Source of the DNA: Campylobacteraceae bacterium
GTDB taxonomy: Bacteria > Campylobacterota > Campylobacteria > Campylobacterales > Sulfurovaceae
NCBI GenBank assembly: GCA_026996165.1
Contig: JALWMP010000108.1
Span: 1-43,322 of the forward strand
Reading direction: 5' to 3'
Length of the DNA: 43,322 nucleotides
Shown: one piece after another, positions 15,337 through 24,835 of the stretch
Position numbering within the stretch: the first letter of the stretch is position 1
Layout of the letters: every line of letters starts with the position of its first letter
The notes under the pieces: generated by a model
Databases searched by the model: none
What the model saw: the letters and a program-made list of their open reading frames with translations, nothing else
Told to the model about the DNA's origin: nothing
Program-made: the position numbers and the translations under genes

Positions 15337-16330
15337 ACAGAGTTACTATCCAAAAAAATGGCTAAAAAGAGTTGCCCTTTATACAGCACTCATAAGTTTC
15401 ATTATATTTGCTATTAACTACATTGTTGACCCATATAATATTACTAATCATAATCTACTAAATATTAAATATAAATTTGCAAGAGATGACCGAACCCAAA
15501 AAGTTAACTATTTTAAAACCCTACCAAAAAAAGATAATATTCTTATTGGAAGTAGCCGAGTATATAGTATAAACCCTCAAACAGTTACTAAAATTTTAGG
15601 TGGAACAACCTATAACTTTGGAGTAGGAACAGCTACAGTAGAAGACCATTTAGGTATTATTAAATATCTCATTAAAACCAATAAAATACCTAAAAATATT
15701 ATTATTGGTGTTGATTTTTATACTTTTAACCCACAAATACCTCCTAATGGATATTTTCTAAAAAACAGAGAGTTAAACTTTCTCTCTTATGGTAACTATA
15801 AAGAGAATTACCTTGCTAAGTTTTTCTCTATTGATGCCTTTAGAGCCTCAATAAAGACTCTAAGTAGACATTTTTCAAATAAAAAAGAGAAACCAAGATT
15901 TGACAAAAATGGTTGGGCAGGAAAGTATGAAAACTATGATAATCGTAAACTAGAAAAAGAGCTACCAAAAGTAAAAAAAGAGATAAGTGAAAACATTGAG
16001 TTCTTCTATTCTAATATGAGCTATAATCATATTGACCCAAGACGAAAAGCATACTATCAAGAGTTAGCAAAAATCTGTAAGGAACATAACATCACACTCT
16101 ATCTCTTTACTACCCCTCTTCACCCTCTTTTGCTTAAAAAGCTCAATAGTTCACCAAATACAGCTAATGCCCTTAAAGAGTTTATCTCTTTTCTCTCTAC
16201 CTTTAAACACTTTACCAATTTTTATAATGATATGGAGTTTCAAAAAGAGTTAAGACATTTTCATGGTTCAAGCCATACTACTACTAATGCTGGAGATATT
16301 ATTTTAGATAAAGTTCTAACAAAAAATTAG
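15311..16330 (+). CDS. Membrane-anchored SGNH/AlgJ-DltD-like partner of the MBOAT protein
   Basis: 339 residues. One N-terminal transmembrane helix (ALYTALISFIIFAINYIV) anchors an extracytoplasmic domain. IGSSRVYSINP near residue 79 resembles block I of SGNH hydrolases, with S81 or S82 as nucleophile candidate. A C-terminal histidine-rich stretch (HFHGSSH, residues 316-322) could supply the catalytic His. Proteins of this type work with MBOAT transporters in alginate or teichoic-acid acylation. I choose ATG 15311; an upstream GTG at 15302 is possible. It overlaps the MBOAT gene by 26 bases. Function is by context and motif, with no close family recognised. Confidence 0.7.
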   Translation: MNFFISISKQSYYPKKWLKRVALYTALISFIIFAINYIVDPYNITNHNLLNIKYKFARDDRTQKVNYFKTLPKKDNILIGSSRVYSINPQTVTKILGGTTYNFGVGTATVEDHLGIIKYLIKTNKIPKNIIIGVDFYTFNPQIPPNGYFLKNRELNFLSYGNYKENYLAKFFSIDAFRASIKTLSRHFSNKKEKPRFDKNGWAGKYENYDNRKLEKELPKVKKEISENIEFFYSNMSYNHIDPRRKAYYQELAKICKEHNITLYLFTTPLHPLLLKKLNSSPNTANALKEFISFLSTFKHFTNFYNDMEFQKELRHFHGSSHTTTNAGDIILDKVLTKN

Positions 16331-16342
16331 ATAAAATACCTC

Positions 16343-17101
16343 ATGATAAAATATGAGATAAACCCAAAATATGCCTTAGAGTTTACAGATTTTCTAAAAA
16401 ATATTAAAGAGCATTTTTCAAAAAATAGTGATACTATTCATAAAGCACGAAATGAACTAAAAATTATTAGTCATAACAAGGTTGATACCGTAGTTAAATC
16501 CTTTAGAGTGCCTAATATTATTAACCAATTTGCCTATGCCTATCTGAGAGGAAGTAAAGCTAAAAAATCATATCTAAATGGAATAGAACTTCTTAAATTA
16601 GAGGTTGAGACTCCTGAACCTATTGGATATATTGAGTTTTATAAAAAGGGTTTATTACAAGAGTCCTTTTTTGTAAGTAAATATCAACCTTATGACTCTC
16701 TTATTCGTGAACCTCTTTATAATAGTGATTTTAAGGATAGAGAAAACATCATAAAACAATTTGCAAAGTTTACATATAAACTTCATCAAAAAAATATATT
16801 TCATAAAGATTATTCAGCAGGAAATACTCTAGTAATGTCCCAAGAAAATGGTAAATATGACTTTAGTATTGTAGATATTAACCGTATGGAATTTAGAAAG
16901 ATTGATCTAAATCTTGCTATGCAAAACTTCAATAAACTATGGGCAGATAAAGCAACTTTAACCATCATAGCCAAAGAGTATGCAAAGATTGCACAGATAG
17001 ATGAAGCTAAAGCTATTAAACTTATTGTGAAATATGACAAAGAGCTAAAAGCATTTGTAGAGAGACGACGAGCCATAAAAGCATTTTTTAAAGGGAAATA
17101 A
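16343..17101 (+). CDS. Lipopolysaccharide kinase (Kdo/WaaP-type) family protein
   Basis: 252 residues with an eukaryotic-like kinase fold. K52 in VVKSF is the candidate ATP lysine. The catalytic loop is HKDYSAGN (H154, D156, N161), and the metal-binding Asp is D178 in VDINR, in place of the usual DFG. This arrangement is typical of Kdo kinase/WaaP proteins that phosphorylate inner-core Kdo or heptose. The gene begins 12 bases after the SGNH gene and ends two bases before the next glycosyltransferase. The ribosome site is weak. The sugar position phosphorylated is not predictable. Confidence 0.82.
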   Translation: MIKYEINPKYALEFTDFLKNIKEHFSKNSDTIHKARNELKIISHNKVDTVVKSFRVPNIINQFAYAYLRGSKAKKSYLNGIELLKLEVETPEPIGYIEFYKKGLLQESFFVSKYQPYDSLIREPLYNSDFKDRENIIKQFAKFTYKLHQKNIFHKDYSAGNTLVMSQENGKYDFSIVDINRMEFRKIDLNLAMQNFNKLWADKATLTIIAKEYAKIAQIDEAKAIKLIVKYDKELKAFVERRRAIKAFFKGK

Positions 17102-17103
17102 CT

Positions 17104-17865
17104 ATGACAAAAATTTCAGCAACTATCATAACATATAATGAAGAGAAAAATATTAAACGCTGTATAGAGAGCTTAGATTTTGTAGATGAGATTGTAGTAG
17201 TTGACTCACTAAGTAGTGACAATACATCTACTATTGCAAAAGAGCTTGGAGCTAAAGTAATTGAGCAAAAATTTTTAGGACACATAGACCAAAAACAGTT
17301 AGCTGTAGAGAGTGCTAAACACGATTGGATACTAAGCCTAGATGCCGATGAGGAGGTCTCTCCTGAACTAAAAGCCTCTATTGTAGAGCTTATTAAGAAG
17401 CCTTTAGAGTATGATGCTTATGAGATGAAGAGGGTTAGTTTTCATCTTGGCAGATGGATACGCCATGGTGGCTGGTATCCAGACAAAAAAATACGCCTTT
17501 TTAACCGACAAAAAGCCTACTGGGGTGGCTACAATCCTCACGACAAAGTAATTGTAAATGGCAAAATAGGTATGTTAGATGGAGACCTAAAACACTATGT
17601 ATTTACAGATTTACGACACAATATTGACACTAACAACTCCTACTCCTCCATTATGGCTGAAGATTTATATAAAAAAGGTAAAAAATTCTCTTATCTAAAA
17701 CTCTTTTTTAAACCTGTAGGAAAATTTTTAGAGGTCTACATCTATAAAAGAGGTTTTTTAGATGGTACGGCAGGGTTTATTATTGCTGTTGGAGCTTCTT
17801 ACTCTATGTTTTTAAAGTTTGCAAAACTTTGGGAGCTGGAGAGGGTTAAAAAGGAACAAGTATAA
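17104..17865 (+). CDS. WaaE/KdtX-like GT2 glycosyltransferase
   Basis: 253 residues. ISATIITYNEEKNIKRCIESL opens a GT2 domain, with VVDSLSSD, the DxD equivalent in LSLDADEEVSPEL, and the WYPDKKIRLFNRQKAYW block that is characteristic of the WaaE family of LOS core beta-1,4-glucosyltransferases acting on HepI. It is in a chain of tightly packed core genes, consistent with that role. The exact donor is inferred from the family. Confidence 0.88.
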   Translation: MTKISATIITYNEEKNIKRCIESLDFVDEIVVVDSLSSDNTSTIAKELGAKVIEQKFLGHIDQKQLAVESAKHDWILSLDADEEVSPELKASIVELIKKPLEYDAYEMKRVSFHLGRWIRHGGWYPDKKIRLFNRQKAYWGGYNPHDKVIVNGKIGMLDGDLKHYVFTDLRHNIDTNNSYSSIMAEDLYKKGKKFSYLKLFFKPVGKFLEVYIYKRGFLDGTAGFIIAVGASYSMFLKFAKLWELERVKKEQV

Positions 17866-17866
17866 A

Positions 17867-18829
17867 ATGAATATCTTAGTCACACGTCACGATAAAATAG
17901 GTGATTTTGTTACTATGCTTCCTGTCTGTAAAGTTCTAAAAGAGCAGACAGAGCATAAGGTAGTTATGCTTGTAGCTAAAGTCAATGTAGCTTTGGCTAG
18001 AGAGCTTGATTTTGTTGATGATGTTATTGAGTATACCACAGATAGTAAAGCCTTAATTAAAGAGATTAAATCTCATAATTTTGATGTAAGTATCTCTGGT
18101 TACATAGATACTACTTTAGGAAAAGTTCTTTTTAAATCAGGTATTCCACAGCGTATTGCACCTGCTACTAAAATAGCTCAAATTTTTTTTAACAAACGAG
18201 TTAAACAAAGACGTAGTGAAGTTAAAATGCGTGAGTTTGAATATAACCTACAACTACTTAAAGCTTTTAATAAAACTTTACTCTTAGAGTTTCAAAAACC
18301 ACTGTTAGCAGTAGGTTCAATTTCATCGAACGAAAATTCCAATAGGCATTCTCAATCTAGTGCGTGTGGACGAGAAGATTTTGTTATTTTTCATGCTGGT
18401 TTTGGGGGTAGTAGTGATGGTAATTTAACCTTAGATGACTATCTTAGACTAGCGAAAAAAGCCTCTAACTACACAAATGTAGTCTTCTCTTTTGGTCCTG
18501 ATGATAAAGAGTCAAAAGCCTATATAGAAAAACATCTAAACTTTAGTGCTACAATTAGAGATGACTTTAAGAGCTTAATGGAGTTTACCCTTTTTATAGC
18601 TAAATCTAAACTCTTTGTTAGTACCTCAACAGGTCCAATGCACCTAGCAGGAATGACAAACACCCCTACTCTTTCATTTTTTGGAGAAAATCTTTTTGCA
18701 TCTGCTAAACGATGGGGAACAATTAGCAATGAAGAGTTGCAACATAACTTTACAGTTGGAGAAAATTATGGGAGTGAGGTCTATAGTAAGATTGAAAAAA
18801 AATTGGTGGATATTTTAAATGAGATTTAA
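17867..18829 (+). CDS. GT9 heptosyltransferase-family protein with an in-frame insertion
   Basis: 320 residues beginning MNILVTRHDKIGDFVTMLPV, the family N-terminus, with LFVSTSTGPMHLAGMTNTPTLSFFG as the donor-binding C-terminal block. I start it at ATG 17867, which has AAAAAGGAACAAG upstream. Extending to 17819 would overlap the previous gene by 47 bases. Residues 149-171 (18311-18379) form a Ser/Asn-rich segment (SISSNENSNRHSQSSACG) between the two Rossmann domains, with richer GC than its surroundings, which looks inserted. It overlaps the next gene by 11 bases. Acceptor sugar unknown. Confidence 0.85.
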   Translation: MNILVTRHDKIGDFVTMLPVCKVLKEQTEHKVVMLVAKVNVALARELDFVDDVIEYTTDSKALIKEIKSHNFDVSISGYIDTTLGKVLFKSGIPQRIAPATKIAQIFFNKRVKQRRSEVKMREFEYNLQLLKAFNKTLLLEFQKPLLAVGSISSNENSNRHSQSSACGREDFVIFHAGFGGSSDGNLTLDDYLRLAKKASNYTNVVFSFGPDDKESKAYIEKHLNFSATIRDDFKSLMEFTLFIAKSKLFVSTSTGPMHLAGMTNTPTLSFFGENLFASAKRWGTISNEELQHNFTVGENYGSEVYSKIEKKLVDILNEI

Positions 18830-19874
18830 TTTTTCTTGGGACTCATACTCTGACCAGCCATATATTTTAAAAAAAGAAACTAAAAAAGCTTTACGAAATG
18901 GTCATACTTTTGACTATTTAAAGCTTATGGGAACTAACCTCATCTATTTCCCTTATCTATTTCTAAAATTTCTTATAGGTTCAATTTTATTGAACAAAAA
19001 AAACAACAAAAATAAAACTACAATGTTTTATGGTCTTTGTGTAAATTTTGACAAAGGTAAAGAGCAATATGAACTCATAAAAGAACTAGGAGTTAAATCT
19101 CTACAGATACGAGTTTTTTTAAATGATATAGAAAATATAGACAAATATGTAACTTTTGCAAAAAAATTTGGAGAGGACAAAGAGATACTTATAACCATTA
19201 TTCAAAGCAGAGAACACATAGAAAACCATAAACTCTTAGCTAAAGATGTAACAACTATTTTTAAAAAGTTTAGAAAAATTACCAATGAATTTATGATAGG
19301 AAATGCTATCAATCGTATAAAGTGGGGATTTGTCTCTATGGAGGAGTATTTAGAGTTCTATAAAGTAGTCCAAAATATTAGAGATAGATACTTTAGAGAT
19401 ATTAAACTAATTGGCTCATCTGTTATAGATTTTGAGTACCACTTTACTATTAGAACCCTATTTAACCACTACCCAATTTTCTACGACAAAGTAGCCTCTT
19501 TACTCTATGTTGACAGACGTGGTAGCCCCCATTCTACTCAGATGGGTATTTTTGATTTAAAAAAGAAGATAGAGTTTCTTGATACCATTGTAAAAAGCTC
19601 CTCTAAATGTAACAATTATATCTATATTACAGAGACAAATTGGCCTTTAAGTGGTACAGCACCATATGCTCCTACCTCTGAAAAAGAGTGTATAGATGAA
19701 GAACTATATGCTAAATATATGTTGGAGTATTTTGAGATTGTCCTAAAAACTCAAAAGGTAGAGAAGGTATTTTGGCATCAACTTATTGCCCCTGGTTATG
19801 GATTGGTTGACAATAGAGACGGTAAAATACGCAAAACTAAAGCTTTTTATGCTTTTAAAGAGATGGTAAAATAA
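18819..19874 (+). CDS. TIM-barrel glycoside-hydrolase-like protein, function unknown
   Basis: 351 residues embedded between two heptosyltransferases, overlapping the first by 11 bases and sharing one base with waaF. There is an N-terminal hydrophobic segment near residues 40-60 (LIYFPYLFLKFLIGSILL). The rest resembles a clan GH-A barrel: the GNAINRIKWG strand (residues 161-170) is where clan GH-A enzymes have N-E, ITETNWPLSG has E272 as candidate nucleophile, and VFWHQLIAPGYGLVDN is the last strand. The acid/base Glu position is Ala163, so hydrolysis may be lost. Possible roles are a core-modifying enzyme or a glycan-binding protein. I cannot assign a function. Confidence 0.6.
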   Translation: MRFNFSWDSYSDQPYILKKETKKALRNGHTFDYLKLMGTNLIYFPYLFLKFLIGSILLNKKNNKNKTTMFYGLCVNFDKGKEQYELIKELGVKSLQIRVFLNDIENIDKYVTFAKKFGEDKEILITIIQSREHIENHKLLAKDVTTIFKKFRKITNEFMIGNAINRIKWGFVSMEEYLEFYKVVQNIRDRYFRDIKLIGSSVIDFEYHFTIRTLFNHYPIFYDKVASLLYVDRRGSPHSTQMGIFDLKKKIEFLDTIVKSSSKCNNYIYITETNWPLSGTAPYAPTSEKECIDEELYAKYMLEYFEIVLKTQKVEKVFWHQLIAPGYGLVDNRDGKIRKTKAFYAFKEMVK

Positions 19875-20815
19875 TGACAAAAATCCTAATAGAAATCCCA
19901 ACATGGCTAGGTGACTGCGTCATGGCAACCCCTGCTATTGAAAATATCATTAAAACATATCCAAATGCAAAACTAACAATATTTGGCTCATATGTATCAA
20001 CATCACTCTTTGAAGAACACCCAAATGTTGAAAAGATTGTATTAGATGAAAGCAAAAAAGCACCCTCTAGGCTAAAATGGATTTACCAAACAGCTAAAAA
20101 TTTAGGAGAGTTTGATGTAGCTATTAGCTTTAGACGTACACTTTTTGCTAAACTCTTTATATGGTTTAGCCATGCTAAAACTAAAGGGTACTATAGACGA
20201 TATACAAAAAAGGTTATTCACCAAGCTATTCGCTATAATGATTTTATAAACAGAACCTTTAAACTAAATACCACAGCTCAAGATTTAAAAATCTACTTTA
20301 AACCTTTTAAATACAAAAAACCAATGCTTGGCATTAACCCTGGTGCTTCATATGGAAGTGCAAAACGTTGGTATCCTGATAAATTTGCAAAAGTAGCAAA
20401 AGAGATGAGTTCTACTTATGACATTGTTATCTTTGGTGGTCCTGCTGAGATAGATATTGCTACAGATATAGAAAATGAACTTAAAAAAGATAATATACAA
20501 TGTATAAATTTAGCAGGAAAAACATCTATTAAAGAGCTATGTCAAAAAATAGCAGGATTAAACCTTTTCATCACAGGAGATAGTGGTCCTATGCACATAG
20601 CAGCTGCTTTTAAAGTACCAACTATTGCAATTTTTGGGCCAACCAAAGAGAGAGAAACCTCTCAATGGAAGAACCCTAAAGGAGTAATTGTAAAAAGAGA
20701 TATAGAGTGTTCACCTTGCATGAAACGTACATGTCCCCTAAAACATCATGAGTGTATGAAACTTATTGAAGCTGAAGATATTTTAGAAAAAATCAACTCA
20801 ATTCATTATCAATAA
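19874..20815 (+). CDS. waaF: Lipopolysaccharide heptosyltransferase II WaaF
   Basis: Adds the second heptose to HepI of the inner core from ADP-heptose. 313 residues with [22 protein letters not shown] at the N-terminus, the [24 protein letters not shown] central block and [27 protein letters not shown], the last two being typical of WaaF. The Cys-rich tail ([21 protein letters not shown]) is also usual in this subfamily. It converges on gmhA, overlapping its end by 23 bases. Confidence 0.94.
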   Translation: MTKILIEIPTWLGDCVMATPAIENIIKTYPNAKLTIFGSYVSTSLFEEHPNVEKIVLDESKKAPSRLKWIYQTAKNLGEFDVAISFRRTLFAKLFIWFSHAKTKGYYRRYTKKVIHQAIRYNDFINRTFKLNTTAQDLKIYFKPFKYKKPMLGINPGASYGSAKRWYPDKFAKVAKEMSSTYDIVIFGGPAEIDIATDIENELKKDNIQCINLAGKTSIKELCQKIAGLNLFITGDSGPMHIAAAFKVPTIAIFGPTKERETSQWKNPKGVIVKRDIECSPCMKRTCPLKHHECMKLIEAEDILEKINSIHYQ

Positions 20816-21365
20816 CTTGACAAATGGTATGTCCAAAAAGTATGTGCATCTCTTGAATACGAGGGGTGTCATCTGATGGAACAACTAAATTAATATCACA
20901 AGCATAATTCATTTTTCCTCCACCTTTTCCAGAAAAACCTAAAGTATAAGCACCCATCTCTTTTGCTAAAAGAAGTGCAGAGATTATATTTAGAGAGTCT
21001 CCAGAAGTAGAGATACCAATAAGTAAATCACCTTCATTAACTAAAGCTTCTACTTGTCTATCAAATATTCTGTCATATCCATAGTCATTTCCTATAGCAG
21101 TCAATGCAGAAGTATCTGTAGTTAACGCAACTCCTGCTAAACCTCTTCTTTCAATTTTATAACGACCTGTTAATTCAGCTGCTATATGTTGTGCATCGGC
21201 AGCTGAACCACCATTTCCACAAAGTAGTATTTTATTTCCTCTTTTTAGAACCTCTACAGCTAAAGTTGATGCTTGAGCTAACTTATCTTCCATATTATCA
21301 ATAACTGCCTCTATGGTCTCTAAATGTAGTTTTAATTCTCTAGCAATAGTTGTTTTTATCTCCAT
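20793..21365 (-). CDS. gmhA: Phosphoheptose isomerase GmhA
   Basis: Converts sedoheptulose-7-phosphate to D-glycero-D-manno-heptose-7-phosphate, the first step of ADP-heptose synthesis. 190 residues with the SIS fold: [33 protein letters not shown] and the C-terminal [15 protein letters not shown], which carries catalytic/zinc His residues. It starts inside the end of hldE (26-base overlap) and belongs to a leftward series gmhB, hldD, hldE, gmhA that supplies the substrate of the heptosyltransferases encoded nearby. Confidence 0.96.
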   Translation of the reverse strand: MEIKTTIARELKLHLETIEAVIDNMEDKLAQASTLAVEVLKRGNKILLCGNGGSAADAQHIAAELTGRYKIERRGLAGVALTTDTSALTAIGNDYGYDRIFDRQVEALVNEGDLLIGISTSGDSLNIISALLLAKEMGAYTLGFSGKGGGKMNYACDINLVVPSDDTPRIQEMHILFGHTICQVIDNELS

Positions 21366-22782
21366 CTTTAATCCTTTCTATAGTCTTTGTAGTACTCTTT
21401 CCTTCAACAAAATTTACTAAGCGAAGCTCATCAACAATATCTTGACCTACTACCTCTTTACCTTCATAGTCACCACCTTTAACTAAAATATGAGGTTTTA
21501 TAGCTTTAATAAGCTCATAAGGAGTATCATCATAAAATTTTACCACATAATCTACAGCCTCTAATGAGGCTAAGATATAAGCTCGGTCATCTTCTGTATT
21601 TACAGGTCGTGTAGGACCTTTTAGACGACTAACACTCTCATCAGAGTTTAATCCTAAAATAAGCACATCACCATAACTTTTTGCCTCTTCAAGATACTTT
21701 ACATGTCCTACATGTAAAATATCAAAACAGCCATTAGTAAATACTACTCTTTTACCTCTTTTTTTTAGCTCTTGACTAAGTAATGTTATCTCTTCGAATG
21801 ACTTAATATGAGAATCAGAAGTAGATTTATTTAAACTTGATTCATACTCTATAATCTCATTTAGTGTAGCTGTAGCTGAACCAATTTTACCAACTACAAC
21901 ACCAGCAGAAAGATTAGAGAATTTAACAGCTTTATCAATCTCATATCCACAAGATAAAGCAAAAGCTAAAGAGGCAATTACTGTATCTCCTGCACCTGTT
22001 ACATCATATACTTCTCGTGCAACGGTTGGGTGTACTCTTAATTCATTATCATAAATAGCAATACCATCTTCACTAAGGGTAATAAGCCCTATATCTAACG
22101 AACAGTCATTTTTTAGTTTAGTAATTGCCTCTAAAAGTGTTGCTTCATCTTTAATATTTACTTTTGAAGCCTCTATAGCCTCTTTTTTATTTGGTGTCAA
22201 AAGGTAAGCTCCAGAGTACTTTGTATAATCTTTACCTTTTGGGTCAACTAGTACTTTTTTATTGTTAGCATTAGCAATTTCAATGAGATTTTGAGTTAGT
22301 TCTGTAGTTAAAACACCTTTTCCATAATCAGAGAAAATAACAATATCAGAACTCTTAATATGCTCTTTAAAGTTTTTAATAATCTTTAATTGAGATGCTT
22401 TAGAGATGTCATCAGTACTCTCTTTATCATAACGAACAACTTGTTGTTGAGAAGCAATAATTCGACTCTTTTTAGATGTATTTCTCCCCTCTTCAACTAT
22501 AAGATTTTTACTATTTACATCAATTTTAGCTAACATCTCCTTTAACTCTTTGGCATTAATATCATCTCCAATAACACTTAAAACAGATATTTTTGCACCT
22601 AGCGTATATAAGTTATTAATAACATTCCCTGCACCACCAAGTACAGCTGTCTCTTTCTCTATGGCAACTACTTGAACTGGTGCTTCTGGTGAAATTCTTT
22701 CACACTTCCCCCAAAGATAGTGGTCTATCATTAAGTCACCTACAACTAAAACTTTTGGGTGTTTATTTTTTAACTCTATCAC
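21340..22782 (-). CDS. hldE: Bifunctional heptose-7-phosphate kinase/heptose-1-phosphate adenylyltransferase HldE
   Basis: 480 residues with two domains. An N-terminal ribokinase-like kinase (1 to about 315) has [14 protein letters not shown] and the [19 protein letters not shown] catalytic block. A C-terminal cytidylyltransferase-like domain (about 345-480) has [21 protein letters not shown] and [15 protein letters not shown]. It makes the heptose-1,7-bisphosphate and later the ADP-heptose. Gene order and 26-base overlap with gmhA indicate coupling. A REP-like repeat separates it from hldD. Confidence 0.96.
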   Translation of the reverse strand: MIELKNKHPKVLVVGDLMIDHYLWGKCERISPEAPVQVVAIEKETAVLGGAGNVINNLYTLGAKISVLSVIGDDINAKELKEMLAKIDVNSKNLIVEEGRNTSKKSRIIASQQQVVRYDKESTDDISKASQLKIIKNFKEHIKSSDIVIFSDYGKGVLTTELTQNLIEIANANNKKVLVDPKGKDYTKYSGAYLLTPNKKEAIEASKVNIKDEATLLEAITKLKNDCSLDIGLITLSEDGIAIYDNELRVHPTVAREVYDVTGAGDTVIASLAFALSCGYEIDKAVKFSNLSAGVVVGKIGSATATLNEIIEYESSLNKSTSDSHIKSFEEITLLSQELKKRGKRVVFTNGCFDILHVGHVKYLEEAKSYGDVLILGLNSDESVSRLKGPTRPVNTEDDRAYILASLEAVDYVVKFYDDTPYELIKAIKPHILVKGGDYEGKEVVGQDIVDELRLVNFVEGKSTTKTIERIKDGDKNNYC

Positions 22783-22796
22783 TTTTTTCCCTTATT

Positions 22797-22866
22797 GGTA
22801 CGATAGCAATCGCACCCTGCATTTTTCAATATGCCAATTAGAGGCAAACACGGAGGTCACCCCTAC
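22797..22866 (-). repeat. REP-like palindromic repeat overlapping the hldD stop codon
   Basis: Read on the minus strand, the unit opens GTAGGGGTGACCTCC at the hldD stop and closes with the hairpin GGTGCGAT-TGCT-ATCGTACC (22797-22816), joined by an AT-rich linker. A GTAG start followed by an imperfect palindrome is the form of REP elements linked to RAYT (TnpA-REP) proteins. The base composition is much richer in G and C than the flanks. The TAG stop codon of hldD (22863-22865) is formed by the repeat's own GTAG. No second copy is seen in the window. Confidence 0.6.
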
Positions 22867-23864
22867 AGTTCTTCTTTATACATTCTAATAATCTCTGGTA
22901 GATAATCTTTGATTCCCTCTTCTAACTCCCACTCTGGCTCATAACCTAAAAACTCTTCTGAAGTTGAAATATCTGCTTGAGTGTGCATTTGGTAACCTGT
23001 AAATGGATTTGGAAAGTAGTCTGTTCCATAATCTGTTCCTAGCTCTTTTTGTAAGATGTCTGCTATGTCTTGAAAACTTCTAGGCTTAGCTGTTCCTACA
23101 TTGTAAACTCCTGATTTTTTAGCATCACATGCTTTGATATTTGCTTGAATAACATCTTTAATATAGACAAAATCTCTAACTATTTTATCACTTCCTTCAA
23201 AAAGTCTAGGTGCTTTTCCTGCTAATATTTGGTGTCCAAATTGAATAACAGTTGAAGCTGTTTTATCTTTAAAAAACTCTCTTGCTCCATATACATTAAA
23301 ATATTTTAGACCAACAATATTCATAGCTGGGTTCTCTCTGATATATCGATAAGCAATCTGATCCATTGCATATTTAGAGAACCCGTAAGGATTCTCTGGA
23401 GACTCTTTACCAACTGTTTGAGGAGATGGCATAGAGCCATAAGTTGCAGCAGAAGAAGCATAAACTAAAACAGCATTATCTTTTTTAGCTTTTTCTAAAA
23501 AGTAGTAAAAGGAGTTAACATTAGTCTGCATAACTATCTCTTGGTCATAGACTCTTGTATCGGAAATAGCTGCTTCATGAAAGATATAATCAAAACTATA
23601 CTCATCTAAAAGAGCTAAATCTTTAGCTGAATTAAGATTACCACAAACAGTATCTCCTCTATAGCCAATAAGATTTTTGTAGTGTCCAAAGCTTTGTAAG
23701 TTACCATTTGAAAAGGTAGATTCAGAACGAAATCTATCAAAAATAACTATCTTTGATTTAGGAAAATTATCTTGAAAGTAGAATGCTAAATTAGAGCCAA
23801 TAAATCCTGCTCCACCTGTAATAAGAATAGTTTTGTTATTAAAGTCAATGTTATTATATTTCAT
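22863..23864 (-). CDS. hldD: ADP-L-glycero-D-manno-heptose-6-epimerase HldD
   Basis: Epimerises ADP-D-glycero- to ADP-L-glycero-D-manno-heptose, the last step before transfer to LPS. 333 residues of extended [18 protein letters not shown] near residue 16, the catalytic [11 protein letters not shown] (YxxxK) near residue 167, YFNVYGARE, and [16 protein letters not shown]. It begins inside the last bases of gmhB (4-base overlap). Its stop codon falls within a REP-like repeat, so the natural C-terminus may have been altered by the insertion. Confidence 0.95.
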   Translation of the reverse strand: MKYNNIDFNNKTILITGGAGFIGSNLAFYFQDNFPKSKIVIFDRFRSESTFSNGNLQSFGHYKNLIGYRGDTVCGNLNSAKDLALLDEYSFDYIFHEAAISDTRVYDQEIVMQTNVNSFYYFLEKAKKDNAVLVYASSAATYGSMPSPQTVGKESPENPYGFSKYAMDQIAYRYIRENPAMNIVGLKYFNVYGAREFFKDKTASTVIQFGHQILAGKAPRLFEGSDKIVRDFVYIKDVIQANIKACDAKKSGVYNVGTAKPRSFQDIADILQKELGTDYGTDYFPNPFTGYQMHTQADISTSEEFLGYEPEWELEEGIKDYLPEIIRMYKEEL

Positions 23865-24391
23865 AATGCGATTATATCCTTATTTTTTTCTAAAAACTCT
23901 TTAGACTCTAAGATTGTTTTAAAAGAATAATTAACATTTTCAATTTTTCTCTCTCCTATGGCAATAGTATTAGCAATTTTTATATTATAAGCTAAATCTA
24001 TATCACTCTGTTTATCACCAATAAGCCATGATTTGTCTAATCTTATCTTGTATTTAAGAAGAATTTTTTCAATCATACCTATTGCAGGTTTACGACAACT
24101 ACATCTCTCTTCGGGTGCATGAGGGCAATACTCTACAGATGTTATTTCAATCTCTCTTTTTTTAAACTCATCTAACATATAAGAGGTTAGAGTCAAAAAA
24201 TCCTCTTTAGTGTAATAACCTCTACCAATTCCAGATTGATTAGTAACAATAAAGAGTAGGTAACCTTCATCTAAAAATAGTCTAAGCAACTCAAATATTC
24301 CCTCTGTAAATTGGAAATCTTCTACTTTAGAGACATAACCATAGTCAATATTTATAACACCATCACGGTCAAGAAAGAGAGCCTTTTGCAT
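23861..24391 (-). CDS. gmhB: D,D-heptose 1,7-bisphosphate phosphatase GmhB
   Basis: Removes the 7-phosphate from heptose-1,7-bisphosphate between the two HldE reactions. 176 residues of HAD fold: [15 protein letters not shown] (nucleophile Asp), [15 protein letters not shown], and the zinc-binding [19 protein letters not shown], followed by [16 protein letters not shown]. All are diagnostic of GmhB. It overlaps hldD by 4 bases and follows a small acidic-protein gene by two bases. Confidence 0.95.
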   Translation of the reverse strand: MQKALFLDRDGVINIDYGYVSKVEDFQFTEGIFELLRLFLDEGYLLFIVTNQSGIGRGYYTKEDFLTLTSYMLDEFKKREIEITSVEYCPHAPEERCSCRKPAIGMIEKILLKYKIRLDKSWLIGDKQSDIDLAYNIKIANTIAIGERKIENVNYSFKTILESKEFLEKNKDIIAL

Positions 24392-24393
24392 TA

Positions 24394-24654
24394 CTATTCG
24401 TTAACTGTCTTCATATCGACTAATTCACTAAGAATATCTTTTGCTTCCTCTTCTTCCATCTCACCCGATTCAATCTCTGAAACAATATCTTTACACTCAG
24501 AGTGCATCTCTTGAAGCTCTTTAAGCTCCTCTTTGTCTGCAATAGATGCCATTTTAGCCTTCTCTATAAAAGCAAACATCTCATCTATTGCCTCTTCTAA
24601 ATCGGGAATAATCTCTTGAGTTAGAAAGTTTTTAAGTTTTTCTGAATATGTCAT
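24394..24654 (-). CDS. Small acidic helical protein of unknown function
   Basis: 86 residues, strongly acidic, predicted fully helical with heptad-like spacing ([22 protein letters not shown]). No family is recognised. It starts with ATG after a plausible ribosome site (AAAAAAGGTC) and lies two bases upstream of gmhB on the same strand, so it is probably first in the ADP-heptose operon. The tight spacing and normal codon usage support a real gene. Confidence 0.7.
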   Translation of the reverse strand: MTYSEKLKNFLTQEIIPDLEEAIDEMFAFIEKAKMASIADKEELKELQEMHSECKDIVSEIESGEMEEEEAKDILSELVDMKTVNE

Positions 24655-24835
24655 AGTAGACCTTTTTTATGGGTATTTTATCTAAAAGTTTTATATATGG
24701 GGGTTATATTTTAAAGAGTAATTTAATTTTTAAAAAAAAGATTATATATACAAATACAATAATAGCCATAAAAACTATATATAGATATATAAAAAAGAAA
24801 AATTTTATAATAAAATTATATATGGACATATAAAA

